From assembly GCA_037501455.1 (NCBI GenBank), contig CM074856.1:17939001-18003000 (forward strand): DNA of 64,000 nt, read 5' to 3'. Position 1 is the stretch's first letter. Every line of letters begins with the position of its first letter. Below the pieces are notes generated by a model, which was given only the letters and a program-made list of their open reading frames with translations, searched no databases and had not been told where the DNA came from. Shown here in pieces: positions 32,345-43,606 of the stretch. A program made the translations under genes and the position numbers. This stretch comes from Lantana camara. Taxonomy: Eukaryota; Streptophyta; Magnoliopsida; Lamiales; Verbenaceae.

Positions 32345-32622
32345 AATTTGGTTCCTTTTAATCAAATAATTACATTTACATTTCCTCTTAAATTTAATAA
32401 TATCCCAAAAAATTGACATATTTTGAGTGTGCAATATAATTTTTAATTTTACAAGGAGGTGTAAATGTAATTTCGAGGCTTTGATGATAAGAATCAAACT
32501 AATACGAAATTGAATTATGGGAATCATTGAGATATCATAAGTTATTAACTTATTATTAATTTATGTTAATTAAGCTAGAACAATCCACAACCAAATAGAG
32601 TCGATAATTATTCAATCAAACC

Positions 32623-32664
<42 letters not shown>

Positions 32665-33125
32665 ATTGATTGGGTTGGTTTCAATCGAGTTTGATATAGA
32701 TACTTATATTGATACAAATCTTGTTGAGAAGATTCACAACTGTTATATTTTGAATCTCATACACTAAACCATCAATGCATCAACAGTTATATTTTGAATC
32801 TCATACACTAAACATGATATATATACATATATATGGAAAATGAAAATAAAGAATTATTTGATTCCTTTAAATCAAATAATTACGTTACACCCCCTCTTAA
32901 ATTTAATAATATCCCACAAAATTAACATATTTTGAATATGTAATGTAATTTTTAATTTTAGGAGGAAGTATCAATGTAATTTGGAGGTTTTGATAAGAAT
33001 CAAACTAATACGAAACTGAATTATGGGAATCACTGAGTTTATCGTAAGTTATTATTATTTTGTGTTAAGCTAGAACAATCCAAAAACAAATAGATCCGAT
33101 AATTGTTCAATCAAATCAATAATAT
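32345..33125. repeat. Two direct copies of a ~270-bp AT-rich segment
   Basis: About 32345-32630 and 32860-33125 align (shared TTAAATTTAATAATATCCCA, GAATCAAACTAATACGAAA and AAGCTAGAACAATCC). A 42-bp direct repeat around 32740-32815 and a TA microsatellite lie between them. No gene seen. Confidence 0.8.
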
Positions 33126-33273
33126 ATATGCTTAATCACGTATATGAAATCATATACGCAATTTTTTTACATTATTTTTGTTTCTTACAAAACAAAAATG
33201 AAAAACGAAGGCAAAGAGAAATTGTAATTTGAATCCGCACCCATATCTCGACATATTTATTGTCTCTCCCATC

Positions 33274-33513
33274 TTAGTGGTTGAGGGCAAAGAACGCAAC
33301 GATCGTCGCCCCGATGAACGATCCGACGGCCGGCAAAGCGGCGATGGCGCTGCTGATTGGGATTGGGGACATGGCCGGTGACAATGCCGGTCCATCTGTG
33401 CTCATGGCCGGTGCGTCGGCTGTCGTGGCTTCCACATTGGCGGCGGTGGCCACGGCGACGCTCATGGAGGCGGCGGCAATGAGGGCGGCACAAGCAATCT
33501 TCTTCATTTCCAT
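33274..33513 (-). CDS. Arabinogalactan peptide, AGP23-like
   Basis: 79 residues starting MEMKKIACAALIAAAS, the start typical of the AGP23 group. A longer reading from 33537 would need a TTG start and is not favoured. The N-terminal signal peptide is followed by a short mature region with Ala-Pro, Ser-Pro and Thr-Ala motifs (hydroxyproline O-glycosylation sites). A hydrophobic C-terminal segment VGSFIGATIVAFFALNH follows, as expected for a GPI anchor signal. Arabinogalactan peptides sit at the plasma membrane and wall; AGP23 in Arabidopsis is a pollen gene. A TATA box lies about 135 bp upstream. The mature peptide is longer than usual for this group. Confidence 0.85.
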   Translation of the reverse strand: MEMKKIACAALIAAASMSVAVATAANVEATTADAPAMSTDGPALSPAMSPIPISSAIAALPAVGSFIGATIVAFFALNH

Positions 33514-33644
33514 TGTGGTGGAATTAAGAAGTGGCAAGAGTTGAGGGGGCTGAAAGCAATTATTAACTCTTGCCTGCTTGATTGCTTGTCCTTGTTTTTG
33601 TTTATGTTTTTGTTTGCCTTGAGGATTGAAGTGGATGTGAAGGC

Positions 33645-33652
33645 TTTTTATA
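33645..33652 (-). promoter_or_regulatory. TATA box of the AGP23-like gene
   Basis: The minus strand reads TATAAAAA in CCCCTATAAAAAGCC, about 135 bp upstream of the ATG at 33513. Confidence 0.65.
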
Positions 33653-34378
33653 GGGGTGGAAAGCCTATTTTTAGGAATTTTGGGGGCAAATGTGGATCGT
33701 TAGTTTTTTATGGGGATGCTACTTTTAGTATGTTTTTGGTCATTGGTGATCCTATAGAATCGGGAAAAAATATTTGGAGAATAAAAATGGAAGTCATAAA
33801 AATAGGAAGTATAGCTATTAAATATTAATACATATTCATATAAAATAATTAGCTAAAAATATATTCAAACACACAATATATAAAGTTAAAACAAGATATT
33901 CACAAAAATCGATAATAATCGGAGTCTCTTTGATCGGTTCAAAAAATATATATATATATACTCACAAAAATAAGTATTTATTTTTGAAAAAGTTATAGTC
34001 CTACACAATTTTAAGCATCCTCATTTGTGGCCGTAGCTGGTAGTGTCGATGGATTGGATTCGAAACGGATAAGAAAATGAATCGGATAACAAGATTATTA
34101 GTAATCTTTTGTGTAAAACAGTTAAATACAAGAGTATTATGCGGAAATATATTTTAATTTTAATAATTTGATTAGTAATTTTTATTTATATAATAATTAA
34201 TTTAATAAAATAATAAAAGGCCAGTTTGAATATTTAACAGATTAAAATTTTTAATTCTGTATTCACTTTTTTTAATTAGTCAAATATATCAAAATTCAGA
34301 TTGGTTGTTGAATGAAAAACTTTTAGGTTAATTTCAAGTATTCATTCGTGCATTTGTGGAATTATATTTATAAATTTT

Positions 34379-35180
34379 GAGGAATTATTGTGTTATTTAA
34401 TAATTATTAGTTAAACGGAGAATTTTATTCTAAATATGAAATATTTACATTTGTGTTTGTATAAATATATTTAAATTTTAAAGAATCGTTGTGTTATGAG
34501 TATAAAATAACTTAATGAAGTACTTTTTCTCTTAATATGAAGTATTAATATTTGAATTTATAAAATTATATTTAAGTATGGAGGAATTATTGTATTACAA
34601 CAATTAAATGTTAAATCAAGAACTTTTTATCTTAATATAAAGAATTAACTTTTGAATTTTGAGCATTATATATGAAATTTGAGAAATTATAGTGTTACGT
34701 AATAATTATTTATTAAATGAAAATATTTTCTTTAAAAATGAAGTACAAAATTATATTTTTGTAAAACTATATTTGAATTTGGGATAATTACATAAAGGTC
34801 CCTGAGGTTAGGTCTAATAACAAGTCGATCCCTATTCTTTTAAATATTACACTGTAATCCCTATATTTCTTGTTCTGTGTGAGGTCGATTAACGAATTTT
34901 GTAAAAGTACATTTACGTCCCTGAAGGTTTTGTGAGTGTTACATATAATGTATGACAAAAAATGCAAAATCGTCCCTAAAAGTATACAAAAATTAATAAA
35001 TTAACAATGCTTAGGGACTATAGTGTAATATTTAAAGAATAGGGATCGACTTGTAATTAGACCTAACCTCAGGGGCCCATATGTAATTATCCCTTTGAAT
35101 TGTGAGAAATTATGGTGTTATTGAACAAGGCTAATGAAGTATAACTAAGTTATTTTAGAATAATTAGAGAATAAAGAAAA
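34379..35180. repeat. Degenerate ~100-bp tandem array interrupted by a MITE
   Basis: A GAGGAATTATTGTGTTAT-type motif recurs at about 34379, 34480, 34581 and 34681, and again at 35103. Subtracting the MITE and its duplication (322 bp) puts the fifth copy at a 100-bp step too. Copies are diverged, so the array is old and the MITE came later. Confidence 0.75.
34781..35093. mobile_element. Foldback MITE with 9-bp target duplication (Mutator-like)
   Basis: The 313-bp element begins GGGATAATTACAT and ends ATGTAATTATCCC, with arms of about 80 bp complementary after that (GAGGTTAGGTCTAAT / ATTAGACCTAACCTC). Flanks are TTTGAATTT (34772-34780) and TTTGAATTG (35094-35102), a 9-bp duplication with one mismatch, as for Mutator-type MITEs. 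Confidence 0.8.
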
Positions 35181-36936
35181 AATCAAATTTTAAAGTAGGG
35201 GGTTAACTAAAAAAATTTTTGATTTGAAAAGTATACTCAAAATTCAAAGAGCATTTCGGGAGTTAACTCTAAATTTCCCTCACATATAATATATTGAAGA
35301 TCACTGCATTAACATAAATTTTTTTTTTTTTTCACGAAATCATCTAATACAGTACATAACCGGGCTTCTTAATAAAATTGGACTGATTAATTGGATATAA
35401 CTGGGCCGAAAAAACCTGTTTTCATGGACCACTTTAAAATGCGAAAAAAATAAAAATAAAATTGAATGTATAAATTAATAATTTAATATACATGTCCATA
35501 TGTCACTGTACATGCGATTATGGCTTTCATATATAATATAATAAATCATAAAATAAAAATATTATATTATTCTAAATAAAATACTACATCAACAATTACA
35601 ATTTACAATTGGAATAACATCACATGAGGAACCAAATCAATATTGAGCCAAATCTGGCCATGTGATTCTTGATTTCCTTTATTATTTTTATGTTATTCTT
35701 CTATTAATATTATTATTAAATATTAATAGCAATAATTTGATGACGAGTTAAAAGAATCCTTTTCCTATAAAAATACATCATATTATTCATATTCAAAACA
35801 TAATATTGCCGCTACAAAAGTTCTTTTCCTGAAATATTAACCAATATTTTTGTCATATAAATATTATATCTATATATATATTAAATATTACGTCATCCGT
35901 TTCCTATCAATATATTGAAAAACTTTTGCTTAAATGTGAGTTTTCCCAATACGTAAAAATAAAAAATAATAATAATATAATAATTGGGTGTAGACTTATA
36001 TGCGAAGAATTGGAAAAAATAAAAAAACTAAAAAGTAATTAGGTAAGCCCCCCACACCAACCAGCTATGCCATATGTCTACCACATATCGCGCCGTCCAA
36101 ATCAACGGCGCCGATCATCTCATTTGCATTTTGGCATTTGCCATTACGTTTTCCTTTTCCACACTTCACCCACCTTACACGCTCCATGACTTAGCTTCCC
36201 GTCTTTTATTTTACTCATTCATAAATATACATTACATCCGTAAAATGTTATGGTATCAATTGATGTACAAATTATAGAAATTTTGGTCTCGGTCGATAAG
36301 GATCCGACTCTCCTCATGCCTCGATGATTCTAAGCTTATTTTGGATCTAATATTTTCATAATTATCCAAATTCCTAGATAAATCGCTCAAAAATAATTAG
36401 AAAAAGCTAATGTCACATAGCTGATCATAAATTACGAGTTTCTTGGCAGACCCACGAGTGATCAGATTTAAAATTAGACGAGGAATTTTTTTTATATTTT
36501 TTTTCTATTTATAATTATCTGTCTTTCATGATTTTAATTGTTATTATATATAGGTGAACTAAATAAGAAATTAAATAGAAAATTCGATGTCAATTTATTT
36601 TAAGCAAATTCATAATATTTGATTAAAAACTATAAAAGTACAATATAATGTGGTACAATTTTCTTGATAGAAAACCAACATACTTGTCCATGGGACAATG
36701 ACCGACTTGGAGTTTTCAATATCCTTTTTAACTTAATTTTCCAAAACATTAATTTGGCCGTTATAGCTAATTTAATGATAATGAAATGGTCAATAGATTA
36801 ATAAATGATACAGTGCAATATCATGAACCAGTCAAGCAAACAAATCAATTTGAAATTACACAAACATACCAGCTGTTCACACATTTGCTGGGCCAACACG
36901 CATTTGTATAATTACAAAAACCCCCCTTCCAAACCC
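35181..36936. other. AT-rich intergenic DNA upstream of the first AG-peptide gene
   Basis: No coding sequence or mobile-element border recognised. The part from about 36043 (CCACACCAACCAG, CATCGCGCCGT) has a counterpart near 53285 upstream of the second AG-peptide gene, so it belongs to the duplicated promoter region. Confidence 0.6.
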
Positions 36937-36947
36937 TATATATATAT
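36937..36947 (+). promoter_or_regulatory. TATA box of the first AG-peptide gene
   Basis: CCCTATATATATATCCC about 120 bp upstream of the ATG. It is matched by CCCTATATATATATAC at about 54011 upstream of the paralog. Confidence 0.65.
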
Positions 36948-37062
36948 CCCCCCATAATCACCCCTTCAATCATCACATTCTCTTCTCTGTTCTTCCTACA
37001 TCTGCCCAACAGTTCACTATACAGAAATCCACAGTCAAATATATACATAAACTTCTCTTAGA

Positions 37063-37245
37063 ATGGCAACTTTGAAGGCTTTGGTTTTGATGTTGGTGGT
37101 CATCATGGCCGTTTTCTCCGGCGTATTTGCTCAGTCTCCGGCTCCGTCACCTGATGCCGGGGCTGCCGGCGTTGCTGTGCCGGTTTCCGCCGTGGTGGTG
37201 GTTTCCTCATTGGTTCTGTCTCTCTTGGCTCTCATCAAGTACTGA
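37063..37245 (+). CDS. Arabinogalactan peptide (copy 1, intact)
   Basis: 60 residues: signal peptide MATLKALVLMLVVIMAVFSGVFA, mature core QSPAPSPDAGAAG with Ala-Pro and Ser-Pro glycosylation motifs, then a hydrophobic C-terminal segment ending LVLSLLALIKY that fits a GPI anchor signal. After processing the extracellular peptide would be about a dozen residues carrying arabinogalactan chains. It has one exon. Its paralog at 59168 shares the whole layout and promoter motifs, so the pair arose by duplication and is now separated by about 22 kb of mostly mobile DNA. Confidence 0.88.
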   Translation: MATLKALVLMLVVIMAVFSGVFAQSPAPSPDAGAAGVAVPVSAVVVVSSLVLSLLALIKY

Positions 37246-37639
37246 TTGATCAACTTTGGTGGTGTGTGATTCTTGTGGTGTATGTTATATATTGAGGTTA
37301 TGTAATTAATTTATACGAGGGAAATTCTTTAATATTTTTTCTGGGTTTTTATTTTATTTTTATCATTTTATGTAATATGTTGTATTTATTGTGATTTGTC
37401 TCACTTTCCTGGGTTGTATAATTACTGAGCTACCTTTTTGTTTATTTATCATGGTATATATTTATATGAATATACAATAACTTTTAAATATTTTCCGTTG
37501 CAGTTTAATTCCTCAATCATCATAATCATAAAAAGCATACATAATATTAAACCAAGAATATATTTAAGTTGTAATTACTAGTACTAAAAATACGTTTGCA
37601 ATTTAAGTAAACAACAGGCAATCCAAGCCCTTCATGTTA

Positions 37640-38040
37640 CCTATACTGTATATTAAGTAGGAAACCAGTAATAACCACTTTGATCTATTAGTGCCTCTCT
37701 TTCTTTTCATTTTTATTTATCTATTTTTTATTTGTTTTCTGCTCTTATGTTTCTTTCTTTTCTTTTTTTTTCTTTTTATTTATTTATTCTATTCTATTTT
37801 CTTAACTTATCTTTTCTTTCGCCTCATTTCAATTTTTTTTTCTTTTCTTTTTGATATAATTGTTTTTCAAAAATAATGTTGTTTGGTATTTTATTCTTTT
37901 ATGTTATTTATTTATATTAATTTGATAATTATATAAAAAATAGTGATAAAATATATATTAATATAAAATTCAATTTTAATATATTTTAAATAATACAATG
38001 TTTTAATATGCACACGCAAAGAGTGTGCCAAAATTACCAG
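37640..38040 (+). mobile_element. Second copy of the Helitron-like element
   Basis: Inverted relative to 27982-28431 and homologous over most of its length. The 5' end CTATACTGTATATTAAG has lost the exact TC. The 3' end has hairpin GCACAC-GCAAAGA-GTGTGC, then CAAAATTACCAG followed by T, close to CTRR. The T-rich interior gives meaningless open frames. Confidence 0.6.
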
Positions 38041-38560
38041 TAGTGGAATAATCTTTTAGTATGTTTTACATTTAGAGGTAGTTTGTAATATTTGACACTT
38101 TAAGATGGAGTTGGTAATATGTTCTTCTGAACGAATATTAATTGAAATTATGTAAGTTTTTGTTAGGAAAGTAAATCCGAAAAACCCATCAATGATAGTA
38201 AATTGTGTGAATTTATTATAATACAAAACAAGTCGACAAAATAAATTTATCGACTTCGGTGGAACACTAATTCGAAATATAATAATGAATACATGGACCA
38301 AATCTTCCCTTTGTGCGATCAACAAGTGTCCAAAAATAAATAAATTAAGGGATAATTACGAATAGTCCCTAAGATTTAACGAAATTACAGATTATCCCTA
38401 AAGTTTGAGAAAATACGAACTCCCCCTGACCTTTACACTCTCTCTCACAAATTTCACCTACCGTTAATCACACTATTTAAACTCATATTTACATTCCAAA
38501 AACACCCTTAAGGGCCGGGTATATTGTAATTTTACTGACATCACAAAATTTTTTAAATTA
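38041..38560. other. AT-rich sequence with a half MITE
   Basis: GGGATAATTACGAATAGTCCC at about 38348 is a start like those of the two foldback MITEs. Motifs such as TTATCCCTAAAG follow, but no matching inverted end is present, so it is a fragment or solo arm. Confidence 0.5.
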
Positions 38561-39053
38561 CTCGAAAGAGTGTCAAGTAGGAATAAAGTTTGCATTTCAT
38601 CATCAAAGAGTATCTTCATGGAAAATAGTTGATTATAATGCCGTGGATTTCATTCATGTGATCTAAGATTGGTGTCTCATTTTCATACTTGGTGGTAATG
38701 AGATTCTTCACCAAATAGGCCTTGTTAATGCTTGTTTCTCACAGTAGAAGGTCTCTAGATTTGCCCAAACTGCATGGGCTGAATCTTTTTCAAATACACG
38801 ATTGATTACATTATCATCAATCCATTGCTAATATAACCTGCAACCTTTCAGTTCAAAAGCTTCTACTCATCATCGCTCATATTCTCCAGAGTCGTTGAAT
38901 TGCCTCTAGTCGAAAGGCAAATAGCGTTTGCAATATAATATATCCTCCATTTTCCGTTTCTGAATATGATAATTTTGCTCGTTCAAACAGACCATTTTAC
39001 TCATATTAACCTCCATGATAACCAATGAACCTCTCAACTTGTCTCTGATACCA
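38560..39053 (-). pseudogene. Ty1/copia gag remnant
   Basis: The minus strand reads MSKMVCLNEQNYHIQKRKMEDILYCKRYLPF-like sequence, the start of a copia Gag (compare the N-Y-x-x-W/Q-K-x-K-M-E-D-L-L-Y-C pattern). Decayed gag sequence follows to about 38560 with frame breaks. A tRNA-Met-type PBS (TGGTATCAGAGAC, 39053-39041) lies just before it, and part of a 5' LTR probably runs rightward from 39056. No protease or pol remains. Confidence 0.65.
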
Positions 39054-39055
39054 CT

Positions 39056-39600
39056 TGAAGGGAAGGGTGACACAACGAAAGTAACGAGATAACGCAACAA
39101 TGCACCAAATGTCGAAAGATCAATAAACTAAGTGGATCAAATCTTTCCTTTGTGAAATCAACCACAGGCTAAACAAGTAAAGATATGCAGGAACTTAAAT
39201 CGACAAAAAGATTTACGTGGAAAATCCCAATATGCCAAAAAGCCATAGGATAAACTCTGAGCAAGCTTCCACTATAACAAATATAATGGGTACACAAGTT
39301 TCTTCCCTGTACATACAACAAAGCTACAGGTATCCAACAATAATAATACTATCAAGAAACACATGCTCCTAGTACACAACAATCTCCAGTACACTACTCA
39401 AATAAGAGTAAGAAACAACAAGAAGATTTGAACAAGACTCACTTCAAACTCAACCCAAAATAACGATTATATTGCGAAATGGATATCTCACGACCTAACC
39501 TTTCAATCTTCAATCCCTTTCGTTAAAATCTTTAGGTTGATCGAAGAAGATCTCACCATCCGTTCGTCAAAATTCTATCGGGCTGGGCAGGATAAATTTT
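39056..39600 (-). repeat. Probable 5' LTR remnant of the copia fragment
   Basis: It begins TGAAGGGAAGGG next to the PBS. The right border cannot be fixed; the MULE begins at 39621. Confidence 0.4.
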
Positions 39601-39620
39601 TCTGTGATAATAATTTTTAA

Positions 39621-39891
39621 GGGAAAAATGCAAAATTGGTATACCAACTCCTACGTTTTAGCATTTTTGATACTCTAAGTTTTCCGGCGAATAAAAAAAA
39701 CCCACAGCTATTTAAAAAATGCAAAAAAAAAAGCCAATTTTGCCCAGGAGAGCTCAGATCCGCCGGATATCCGACCCGGATGCCAACGTGTCTCACCTGA
39801 AGCCATGCTGTCCACAAATTCGCATACACATCACCCAAATGTCGCCAGCTATATTTACACATATGAAATTCATTTACTTACAAAAATGCCA
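39621..39891 (+). repeat. Left TIR of the MULE
   Basis: About 270 bp, largely complementary to 51649-51920, including GGATATCCGACCCGGATGCC and AAATTCATTTACTTACAAAA. Confidence 0.92.
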
Positions 39892-40405
39892 AATAAAATG
39901 TCAAATCATAAACCCCAATTCACCCAGTAAAAATTTAATCCGAAGTCTTCCTGAAGTGGGAGAAATCTTTCATCTTCCAACAGTCCACTTTGAAGTCTGA
40001 ATAACCCATTGGTATACCTGGAGAGGGGGGAAAAACGCAAGAACCCTAGGTTTCTTACTTATCACATTGCATCGACAATAGGAAGTTGAGGATTGACTGA
40101 GGAGCGGCTGAAGGCATTGCGTGATAGACAATGGTGAGGTTACGGACGAAGGGGCTTGAGAATATCCCACCATGTTATCGTAAGTGCATCTCTCTTTCTT
40201 TTCGCAGTCTTTGTAAAGTTTGTTGCTTTGGTTGAAGATATAACTTTTGTCTAGTCTTTTGTCTGAATGGGCTGTTGTTATTCCATTTGGAATGGTCCCC
40301 ATTGTTTGTTCTTTAGTATAACTTGTACTTTGGTAGGTGTGCTTTAAATATTCCATCATTTTTCTTTAATTTTTTTTTTTAATTTCAGATCCACAGTCCA
40401 CAAGT

Positions 40406-40928
40406 ATGACTCTTGCAATTTATTATGGTGGTAATTTTGATGGACAAGCATACGAAGGTGGGGGGGGGGGGGGGGGGGGTAAGGAAAGTGGATTATGTCG
40501 ATGTTGAAAAGTTAAGCTTTTTGACTATTGACGAGTACGTCCAAGACCTATTCCTTGAGGGTAGCAATAAGAAAATTTATACTGCTGTAAAAAAGGGATT
40601 TGCACCCATTTCCTCTGAGAATGAGTTGAAGAACTATGGTAGGAAATATCTTAAAATTTCTAGAGAGTATCCAATATTTGTCCAAAATTTGGGAACTGTA
40701 AGTGAGGAGAGGGTTATTGTGGACGAAGGGATTGGGAAAATTGAGAAGAGTTGTGATAAAGTAGATGATGGTTTGCGGAATGTTGAGGAAAGACCAGTTG
40801 ATAAGAGTCCTATCAAAGAGGCTGTCGATAGGAAGACTAGAGAAAGTAGCGTGAAGTTTCTATATAGGGCAGAAGCTACAGCTGAATGGGTGGCTGAGTA
40901 TAATGCTCGATACGGACCACAAACATAG
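40406..40928 (+). pseudogene. MULE transposase, N-terminal PB1-like region
   Basis: The probable start MTLAIYYGGNFDGQAYEGG (40406) resembles the PB1-like N-terminus of plant MULE proteins. It runs into a 20-G homopolymer (40460-40479), after which the conserved continuation VRKVDYVDVEKLSFLTIDEY is in the next frame. A change of G number therefore broke it. A TAG at 40926-40928 then stops the frame; the following segment is in the same frame, so this may be a mutated CAG. Confidence 0.75.
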
Positions 40929-40949
40929 GATGAAACTAAAGATGATGAT

Positions 40950-41471
40950 TTGAATGGTTGTGGTGAACATGTAACAGAAAATGTGTCTGATGGAATTGTG
41001 AATGATAGTCTTGATGAGGATGATTCTGATTTTGATGTCAATACCGACAGCATATCTTCTGAAGATGATGTTATGTTTTTAGATTATGTGAATAGTAGTG
41101 TTGAAGTAGGAAATGAAAATGAAGAAGAGAATGATGAAAGTTCACTTTCTTTGGGGGATATTTGTGAGGATGTTGTGGGTTATGATGATGGTTACCTAAA
41201 CCTGAATAGGTTGTCTGATGAAGAAGGGGAGGTTAACTCTTTCAAGCCATTCAATGAGAATACAGTTTATGATCTAGAGTTTGACATAGGTCAGACTTTT
41301 AAGAACAAAGCATTGTTTAAAAAAAGTGTAGCCTTTTATGCTATTAAAATCAGGAGGAGTCTACCATATAGAAGATCAGACAGTAAGAGAGTTTATGTTA
41401 GATGTTCTGAGGACAAAAATGGTTGCCCATTCAAAATCAATGCCATCAAGGCTGTTAACACCACACCATAG
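40950..41471 (+). pseudogene. MULE transposase, acidic linker and MuDR DNA-binding domain
   Basis: An acidic region is followed from about residue 110 by DLEFDIGQTFKNKALFKKSV and YVRCSEDKNGCPFKINA, the MuDR-type zinc-binding DNA-binding domain (C...C in RCSEDKNGC). It ends at TAG 41469-41471. The frame continues beyond with NKDAFVIRELCLEHTCEEGW, including the expected downstream H and C ligands. A CAG-to-TAG change would explain the stop. Confidence 0.88.
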
Positions 41472-41486
41472 AACAAAGATGCGTTT

Positions 41487-42509
41487 GTGATAAGGGAGTT
41501 GTGTTTGGAGCACACATGTGAAGAGGGGTGGGATGTTACAAACTTGAAGACTCAATGGTTGGCTGAAAAGTATGTGGCTTTGTTTAAATCTGACCCAAAG
41601 AGATCAGTGATGGGTTTCAAGGAAGATGTGGAGGATGCATTACTTGTAACTGTTTCTAGAGATCAAGCTTACAGGACAAAAAAACTTGCAAATAAGATGC
41701 TTCAAGAAGATCCTGACTTGCAGTACACAAAGTTGTGGGACTATGTTAATGAATTGAGGGTAACCAACCTAAGATCAACAGTTAATTTGGGTACTGAAGA
41801 TATTAAGGGACAGAAGAGGTTTTCAAAATTCTATGTTTGTTTTTCTGCAATTAAAGAGGGGTTTAGGAGCTGCAGGCCCTTCATTGGAGTTGATGGATGC
41901 CATCTTAAAGGCCCTCATGGTGGTATCCTTCTGACAGCAGTTGGGGTTGATCCAGATAACAACATATTTCCTTTGGCATACGCAGTGGTCTCCTCTGAAA
42001 CAAAGGACAATTGGTCATGGTTTTTCAATGTTCTGAAGGTTGATCTTGAGCTTGGAAATGGGAAGGATTTTACCTTTATATATGCATTGCCTCAGGTGTT
42101 TCCTGCAGCAGAACAGAGGTTCTGTGTGAGACACATGATTGTAAACATGAATTCAGCAGGACATAAGGGGTTTGCTTTGAAAAATGTTATATGGAAAGCA
42201 GCAAATGCTAGCACTGTAAGTGAGTTCAAAGCTGCAATGAGGGCTGTAAGGAATAAGTTTCCAGAGGCTGCTAATTGGTTGAAAGATAAGCATCCATCAG
42301 AGTGGTCCAGGAGTCATTTCCTTGAAACATCAAAGTGTGACCAACTGCTTAACAACTCCTGCGAGTATTTCAATAGTAGTATTCTAGATACAAGAGACAA
42401 ACCCATCATCACAATGCTAGAATGGATCAGGGAGTATTTAATGAAGAAGTGGCACCTAAGCAGGGAGACTGCAGAGAAATGGGAAGGTATAAAACATTTC
42501 AACTTATGA
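41487..42509 (+). pseudogene. MULE transposase catalytic domain, lacking the second catalytic Asp region
   Basis: Core motifs: FIGVDGCHLKG with the first catalytic Asp, LLTAVGVDPDNNIFPLAYAV, WSWFFNVL, then FCVRHMIVNM and the CEYFNSSI segment. Between DFTFI and ALPQVFP the expected SDRQKGL-type block, which holds the second catalytic Asp, is missing: the sequence jumps from FTFI to YALPQ in frame. The coding exon ends at 42486; residues after that to 42509 are intron (donor GTATAA, acceptor TTTTCAG at 42556). The enzyme should be inactive. Confidence 0.9.
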
Positions 42510-42513
42510 CATA

Positions 42514-43227
42514 TTGTGTGATAATAGTATTCTAAACTATGTAATTTCATTTTCAGGTACAGTCTGTCCAACAATTGCTAGAATTGTAAAGGAGACTAGT
42601 AAAAAGGTGGGAGGTTGCAGGCTAGTTAAAGCCTCCAGAATTCACTTTCAAGTACAGACTATTGATGGACAATATGCTGTTGATTTAGGCTCTAAAACTT
42701 GTAGTTGTAGGCTTTGGCAATTGACTGGCATTCCATGCTTGCATTCACTAACCGTTTTGAACCATGAAAAGATAGATGCTGTAGAATTTGTTGATAATTT
42801 TTATCATGTAAGCACTTATAATAATGCATATGCTGGAGTGATAGTACCCATTAGTGGTCAGAATGTGTGCGGAAACACATTGTCCATACCTCCACTACCC
42901 CCAAATTTTGGCAGAAAACCAGGCAGGCCATCCAAGCTGAGGAAGAGAGGCATTGATGAGCCTCAGAACAAGGGAAAGGCTAAAAAAAGAGGCCCTGTCA
43001 TAAGGAAGCTAAGGAGAATCCAGAAGACCATACATTGTGGTCATTGTGGGGAACCAGGCCATAATGCCCTTTTCTGTGATGCTCTGCCTAACAGTGCCAA
43101 GGAAAGGCGGGAGAGGCTTATAAGAAGGGCATTTGAGGTCAGTTTCAATTTGGTGATTTTAATTCTTACATATTTTAGCTTCTTCATTTTTAAAGGTTGT
43201 ATTTTTCCTTTTGCAGTATGTTGGTGA
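42514..43227 (+). pseudogene. MULE transposase, SWIM zinc finger and C-terminal zinc knuckle
   Basis: The true exon is 42557-43137. The SWIM motif is CSCRLWQLTGIPCLH, followed by YAGVIVPIS and a basic PGRPSKLRKRG region. A CCHC knuckle CGHCGEPGHNALFC comes next, and the exon ends RRAFE. The donor GTCAGT at 43138 and acceptor TTTTGCAG at 43216 lead to a short exon YVGESSK, which is cut by the gypsy array. These parts normally contact DNA at the TIRs. Confidence 0.88.
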
Positions 43228-43606
43228 AAGCTCAAAAACCTAAACCGGCTTTGTCACCACTTATTGTGGACGTGACACCCACACTTATGATGGTTGTAGG
43301 AAGCGGTTGCGTCTGTGTTTCCGTTGTGGGAGTGCTGAGCATCAGATAGATACATGTCCGGAGCGACAAGAACTATCCAACGGGGGTCAACGACCATTTC
43401 ACAGGCAAGAACAACGGTGAACGGTACATCTACACATGCATACCATGTGCATCATACACTTTCTTATTTTGTATGTTGCATTCTTTGTGTTTGCTATTTG
43501 TTCTTAGGTGAATAATTGAAGTGTTGACCTTTCCGTTTTCCTACCTGCTTATTATATGATGGTGTATGTAAGTGATTATTTAAGTTTGTGCGTGGTGTGT
43601 TTGTGT

